Assembly: GCA_944349915.1 (NCBI GenBank)
Contig: CALVNU010000011.1
Coordinates: 1 to 14,823, forward strand
DNA length: 14,823 bases
Source of the DNA: an uncultured Clostridia bacterium
Lineage (GTDB): Bacteria > Bacillota > Clostridia > Christensenellales > UBA1242
Reading direction: 5' to 3'
Made by a program: the position numbers and the translations under genes. Below the pieces are notes generated by a model. That model was not told the origin of the DNA. It ran no database searches and worked only from the letters and a program-made list of their open reading frames with translations. Of the stretch, positions 14,172-14,823 are shown in pieces. The stretch's first letter is position 1. Each line of letters begins with the position of its first letter.

Positions 14172-14804
14172 TCACTTAAACATATCAAAAAAACCAAAAA
14201 CCTGGTCTTTAAAATCAAGCAAAATGCTTTTTAAGCCAAAGCCTCGGCCAAAAAGACCTGTAAAAAATTCAAGAAATGTGGAAGTTGTATTTTTGTGGGT
14301 AACCTCTTGTTTTTCCTCCACTTTCGGTGAGTTTTGTGGCAAAACTGTATACTTTTGTTTAGCAACCAATAAAGACCAATTCATTTGTTTAAGTTTTTTC
14401 TTTGTTTTTTCGTCAAGTTCTTTTGCCCTGGCTTTATCACGATAAAGCAAAATAATCATAAACACCCTAGCAAAAAAATCTTTAACATCGTCGGTGCTTG
14501 ACATTCCGCCAATATACACCTGCGCCTCGTCTAAAAAAATTTCAATCATTTCATCCAAAAATTGTTCATTTTGCATTTCTTGAAAAATATCAAAAGCCAC
14601 CAATACTGCTTCAAATTTTTCGTCTTGAACACTTTTGATAAGCAGTTTTATAAAATCGTCAATTTGTTTTTCATCTATATAATTTAGCGCTTCACCTGCA
14701 AAGTTTACAAAACAATCTAGCCAAGCGTTTAAGTTTGCTTGGCTAAATTTGTCATATCTGTTTATTTCTCTTCTAACTTTTCTTACAATCTGACCTTTTG
14801 TCAA
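14172..14804 (-). CDS. Hypothetical helical protein, 210 aa
   Basis: I do not recognise this protein. It has 210 residues from a TTG start at 14804, chosen because AAAAGGA lies eight bases upstream; the frame is open to the window edge, so a longer form cannot be excluded. Residues 1-150 look all-helical and acidic (YIDEKQIDDFIKLLIKSV, EMIEIFLDEAQVYIGG), with a basic N-terminus (TKGQIVRKVRREINRY). A low-complexity linker (about 150-172) leads to an aromatic and glycine-rich tail (FLEFFTGLFGRGFGLKSILLDFKDQVFGFF) that could be amphipathic and lie on a membrane. There is no signal peptide or metal motif. The gene lies 71 bases upstream of the YtxH-like gene on the same strand, consistent with a shared transcript and perhaps an envelope-related role; that last point is a guess. 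Confidence 0.7.
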   Translation of the reverse strand: MTKGQIVRKVRREINRYDKFSQANLNAWLDCFVNFAGEALNYIDEKQIDDFIKLLIKSVQDEKFEAVLVAFDIFQEMQNEQFLDEMIEIFLDEAQVYIGGMSSTDDVKDFFARVFMIILLYRDKARAKELDEKTKKKLKQMNWSLLVAKQKYTVLPQNSPKVEEKQEVTHKNTTSTFLEFFTGLFGRGFGLKSILLDFKDQVFGFFDMFK

Positions 14805-14823
14805 TTTGTTTTTCCTTTTAATA

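Noticed and set aside
14101..14175. N-terminal extension of the YtxH-like protein
   Set aside because: The extension has no SD, while AGGAGG precedes the internal ATG at 14100, which starts directly before the membrane helix.

Overview
The window reads as chromosomal DNA of a low-GC, Gram-positive anaerobe of the Bacillota (Clostridia-like). The signs are an AT-rich composition, Shine-Dalgarno sites of the AGGAG type, a T-box leader in front of ileS, a large SRP RNA (about 269 nt, Bacillus-like, with an Alu domain), a YkvI-family membrane protein, and a secreted protein built from Listeria/Bacteroides (InlB B-type) repeats followed by GLUG motifs. That last architecture is common in uncultured gut Clostridia. 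The lineage is inferred from these features, not from a database search.

Layout. Positions 1-681 (-) hold the N-terminal part of a YkvI-like membrane protein that runs off the left edge. Positions 738-850 are an almost completely base-paired, cloverleaf-shaped palindromic element, followed by a small eight-cysteine protein (876-1070, +) and a bidirectional terminator. Positions 1160-5129 (-) hold one large surface-protein gene that is broken twice. An A8 tract puts the SD-linked TTG start out of frame with the body, and an in-frame amber codon at 2006-2008 separates the repeat and LamG part from the GLUG part. Next come a rluA-like pseudouridine synthase and an oligoendopeptidase F (7800 to 5323, -) in a tight operon, a second cloverleaf palindrome (8000-8084), and a class I SAM-dependent methyltransferase (8095-8937, -). 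ileS (9022-12150, -) encodes a type 2 IleRS controlled by a T-box with an AUC specifier (12180-12424). A protein with an RNxxxH-bearing helical N-terminal domain and two CBS domains (12576-13298, -) is divergent from the SRP RNA gene (13465-13733, +). At the right edge are a small YtxH-like membrane protein with 11-residue tandem repeats (13798-14100, -) and an unrecognised helical protein (14172-14804, -).

Most genes are housekeeping: charging of tRNA-Ile, RNA modification, peptide turnover and protein targeting. The T-box ties ileS expression to uncharged tRNA-Ile. The accessory interest lies in the doubly interrupted surface protein, which is either phase-variable or decaying, and in two intergenic elements that share a four-way-junction topology but no obvious primary sequence.
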